A stretch of 64,000 nucleotides of DNA from Chitinolyticbacter meiyuanensis (lineage in GTDB: Bacteria; Pseudomonadota; Gammaproteobacteria; Burkholderiales; Chitinibacteraceae), in contig NZ_CP041335.1 in the NCBI RefSeq assembly GCF_008033135.1, forward strand, positions 1,555,925 through 1,619,924, read 5' to 3'. The translations under genes and the position numbers were made by a program. Numbering within the stretch: position 1 is the first letter of the stretch; the number at the start of each line of letters is the position of its first letter. Shown here one piece after another: positions 63,095 to 64,000 of this stretch. Under the pieces are notes generated by a model. The model was not told the DNA's origin. It was given only the letters and a program-made list of their open reading frames with translations, and made no database searches.

Positions 63095-63642
63095 GCATTA
63101 CCCACCTGGGTAAGGTGTTGCTGTGCGAGATTAAGCGCGCTAGTTATCCCCTCACCGCCAACGTCGAGCTGAAGTACTGTTAGCCCTAAAGACACTCCGA
63201 CCTTATGTGCATGTTGAGCTTCAGCCTCTTGCAAATTAGCGACCTGTTGTATCGACAAGCTCACGTTGCTGCCGTCTCGTTGTTGAAGCCGCGAGTAGAT
63301 AATTTCTGGCTCGGCAGTAAGAAGCAGAATGTGGTTGATGCCGAGTAGCCTATAGACTTCAGCTGGGATCGGCTCAATCTCCATGCGTAAGTTGTACAAG
63401 CAGAAATGGCCGTCAAGAATCACCCGAGGCGTTGTTGCCTGTAGTTTGGAAAACTCTTCTATCAAGATGGCCTGGTTGTTATCGATACCGTCGACGGCCT
63501 TGGCGGGACCGATGTCTTTTCGTCCACGGATTAGGCTGCTTGCGGAGTAATGCTCCGCCTTGATTCGAGGAGCCAGCGCTGAGCAGAAGTGTCCCTTGCC
63601 GGCCCCATGTGCCCCGCCAACGAACGCTGTGATTTTGTTCAT
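63091..63642 (-). CDS. P-loop kinase/ATPase of a three-gene cargo operon
   Basis: This is a 183-residue small P-loop NTPase. Walker A is GGAHGAGKGHF at about residues 9-19, VILDGHFCLYN holds the Walker-B-like Asp, and LTAEPEIIYSRLQQRDG resembles the nucleoside-kinase LID region. It is closest in outline to adenylate-kinase-like AAA family ATPases of unknown substrate. It is first gene of the leftward operon (ATGA overlap with the PIN-GNAT gene). It might phosphorylate a nucleotide or RNA end, or act as an energy-using sensor. Confidence 0.78.
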   Translation of the reverse strand: MNKITAFVGGAHGAGKGHFCSALAPRIKAEHYSASSLIRGRKDIGPAKAVDGIDNNQAILIEEFSKLQATTPRVILDGHFCLYNLRMEIEPIPAEVYRLLGINHILLLTAEPEIIYSRLQQRDGSNVSLSIQQVANLQEAEAQHAHKVGVSLGLTVLQLDVGGEGITSALNLAQQHLTQVGNA

Positions 63643-63844
63643 AATGTAAGGAAAGTTATCGTTATTTGATATTTTTCCTTTCTAGCGCCGAAGTTTGATT
63701 CCGTCCATCAACGCTGAGCGGTACGTATCGACGCTGCAACACTTTCAACCTTCCATGTCTGTAATGCCCCCGGAAATCCATCCACAGGACTGCGCGTAGC
63801 CGCCGCGCCACCATCGCTGCAACTTCACCGAGCAGGAGCGGGTT
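63643..63844. promoter_or_regulatory. Divergent region between the cargo operon and gpW
   Basis: There is no gene. AAGGAAA (63648-63654) and TTTCCTT (63674-63680) form an inverted repeat just upstream of the P-loop gene, where its promoter should be. AT-rich sequence gives way to GC-rich phage sequence at about 63,690-63,760, probably the right edge of the cargo insertion. Confidence 0.35.
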
Positions 63845-64000
63845 GTGGCGGTTTCCGAGGCAGACATTCAGGCGCTGCGCCAAGCGCTGGCCAGCGGCGA
63901 GCGGTTGGTGTGGCTGGGCGACAAGCGCATCGAGTACCGCTCGGTTGGCGAGATTGAGCAGGCGCTGAACCGGCTGCTGCGCGAGCAGGCGGCGGAGCAG
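63845..64000 (+). CDS. gpW-like head-tail joining protein, cut by the window edge
   Basis: The first 52 codons of a protein start at GTG 63845, with AGGAG 6 bases upstream: VAVSEADIQALRQALASGER, then IEYRSVGEIEQALNRLL. The pattern ADxxALRQALASGER...VEYRSVxEL is typical of gpW-family proteins, which close the phage head after DNA packaging. gpW normally follows terminase large subunit directly, so this gene marks the return of the phage structural module after the cargo. Confidence 0.75.
   Translation, partial: MAVSEADIQALRQALASGERLVWLGDKRIEYRSVGEIEQALNRLLREQAAEQ

Overview
The window looks like chromosome of a GC-rich betaproteobacterium, most probably of the Neisseriales (Chromobacteriaceae/Chitinibacteraceae-like). 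The basis is high-GC codon use, the gene order exbB-exbD-lpxK-UPF0434-kdsB-adk, the recA-recX pair, and the type of the phage genes. This is an inference from gene content; no rRNA or tRNA gene is visible to anchor it.

Positions 1-39,830 are ordinary core chromosome. In order they hold: recX/recA (leftward); a membrane histidine kinase; a DadA-like D-amino acid dehydrogenase; rlmD; a GAF-type hybrid histidine kinase; a YdjC/ChbG-like deacetylase; a BamE-like lipoprotein; a DUF945 protein; purB; a prolyl-4-hydroxylase-like dioxygenase; a cysteine-synthase-like PLP enzyme; xseA; the exbBD-lpxK-kdsB-adk operon; an RDD protein with a pilin-like segment; pdxJ; gpmA; a patatin lipoprotein coupled to trmO; a chemotaxis receptor preceded by a coupled 40-residue ORF; a sodium-dependent transporter; two tandem PhnD-like binding proteins; an imelysin-like protein; an amidase; proS; a lytic transglycosylase; a decayed HAD hydrolase; a Crp/Fnr regulator; and xthA.

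From about 39.9 kb to the right edge lies a lambdoid-type prophage or phage-derived island. The order is AlpA-like regulator, BRO antirepressor, an AT-rich cargo pair with a nucleotidyltransferase-like toxin candidate, a leftward set of small phage genes with a dNMP kinase, and an S24-type repressor flanked by two clusters of 14-bp operator-like dyads. A rightward early operon follows (Cro-like, 34-residue ORF, CII/CP76, PAPS-reductase-like, O-like, P-like, Mor-like), then terminase small subunit (frameshifted) and terminase large subunit. No integrase is visible.

The large terminase is normally followed by the head-joining protein gpW. Here a gpW-like start appears only at 63,845, so about 7 kb of cargo sits between the two. 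That cargo holds an HTH-ImmA/IrrE plus DUF4411 (PIN-like) toxin-antitoxin candidate; a membrane-anchored coiled-coil protein; an IF-1 paralogue behind a highly structured leader; an AntA/AntB antirepressor behind a C4-like self-complementary RNA leader; and a compact leftward three-gene operon of P-loop kinase, PIN-GNAT-PUA/EVE-like fusion and ASCH protein. This last operon is my best candidate for an undescribed system. It combines a probable RNase, an acetyltransferase and two PUA-fold nucleic-acid-binding modules with a small NTPase, in a phage cargo position typical of defence or toxin genes.
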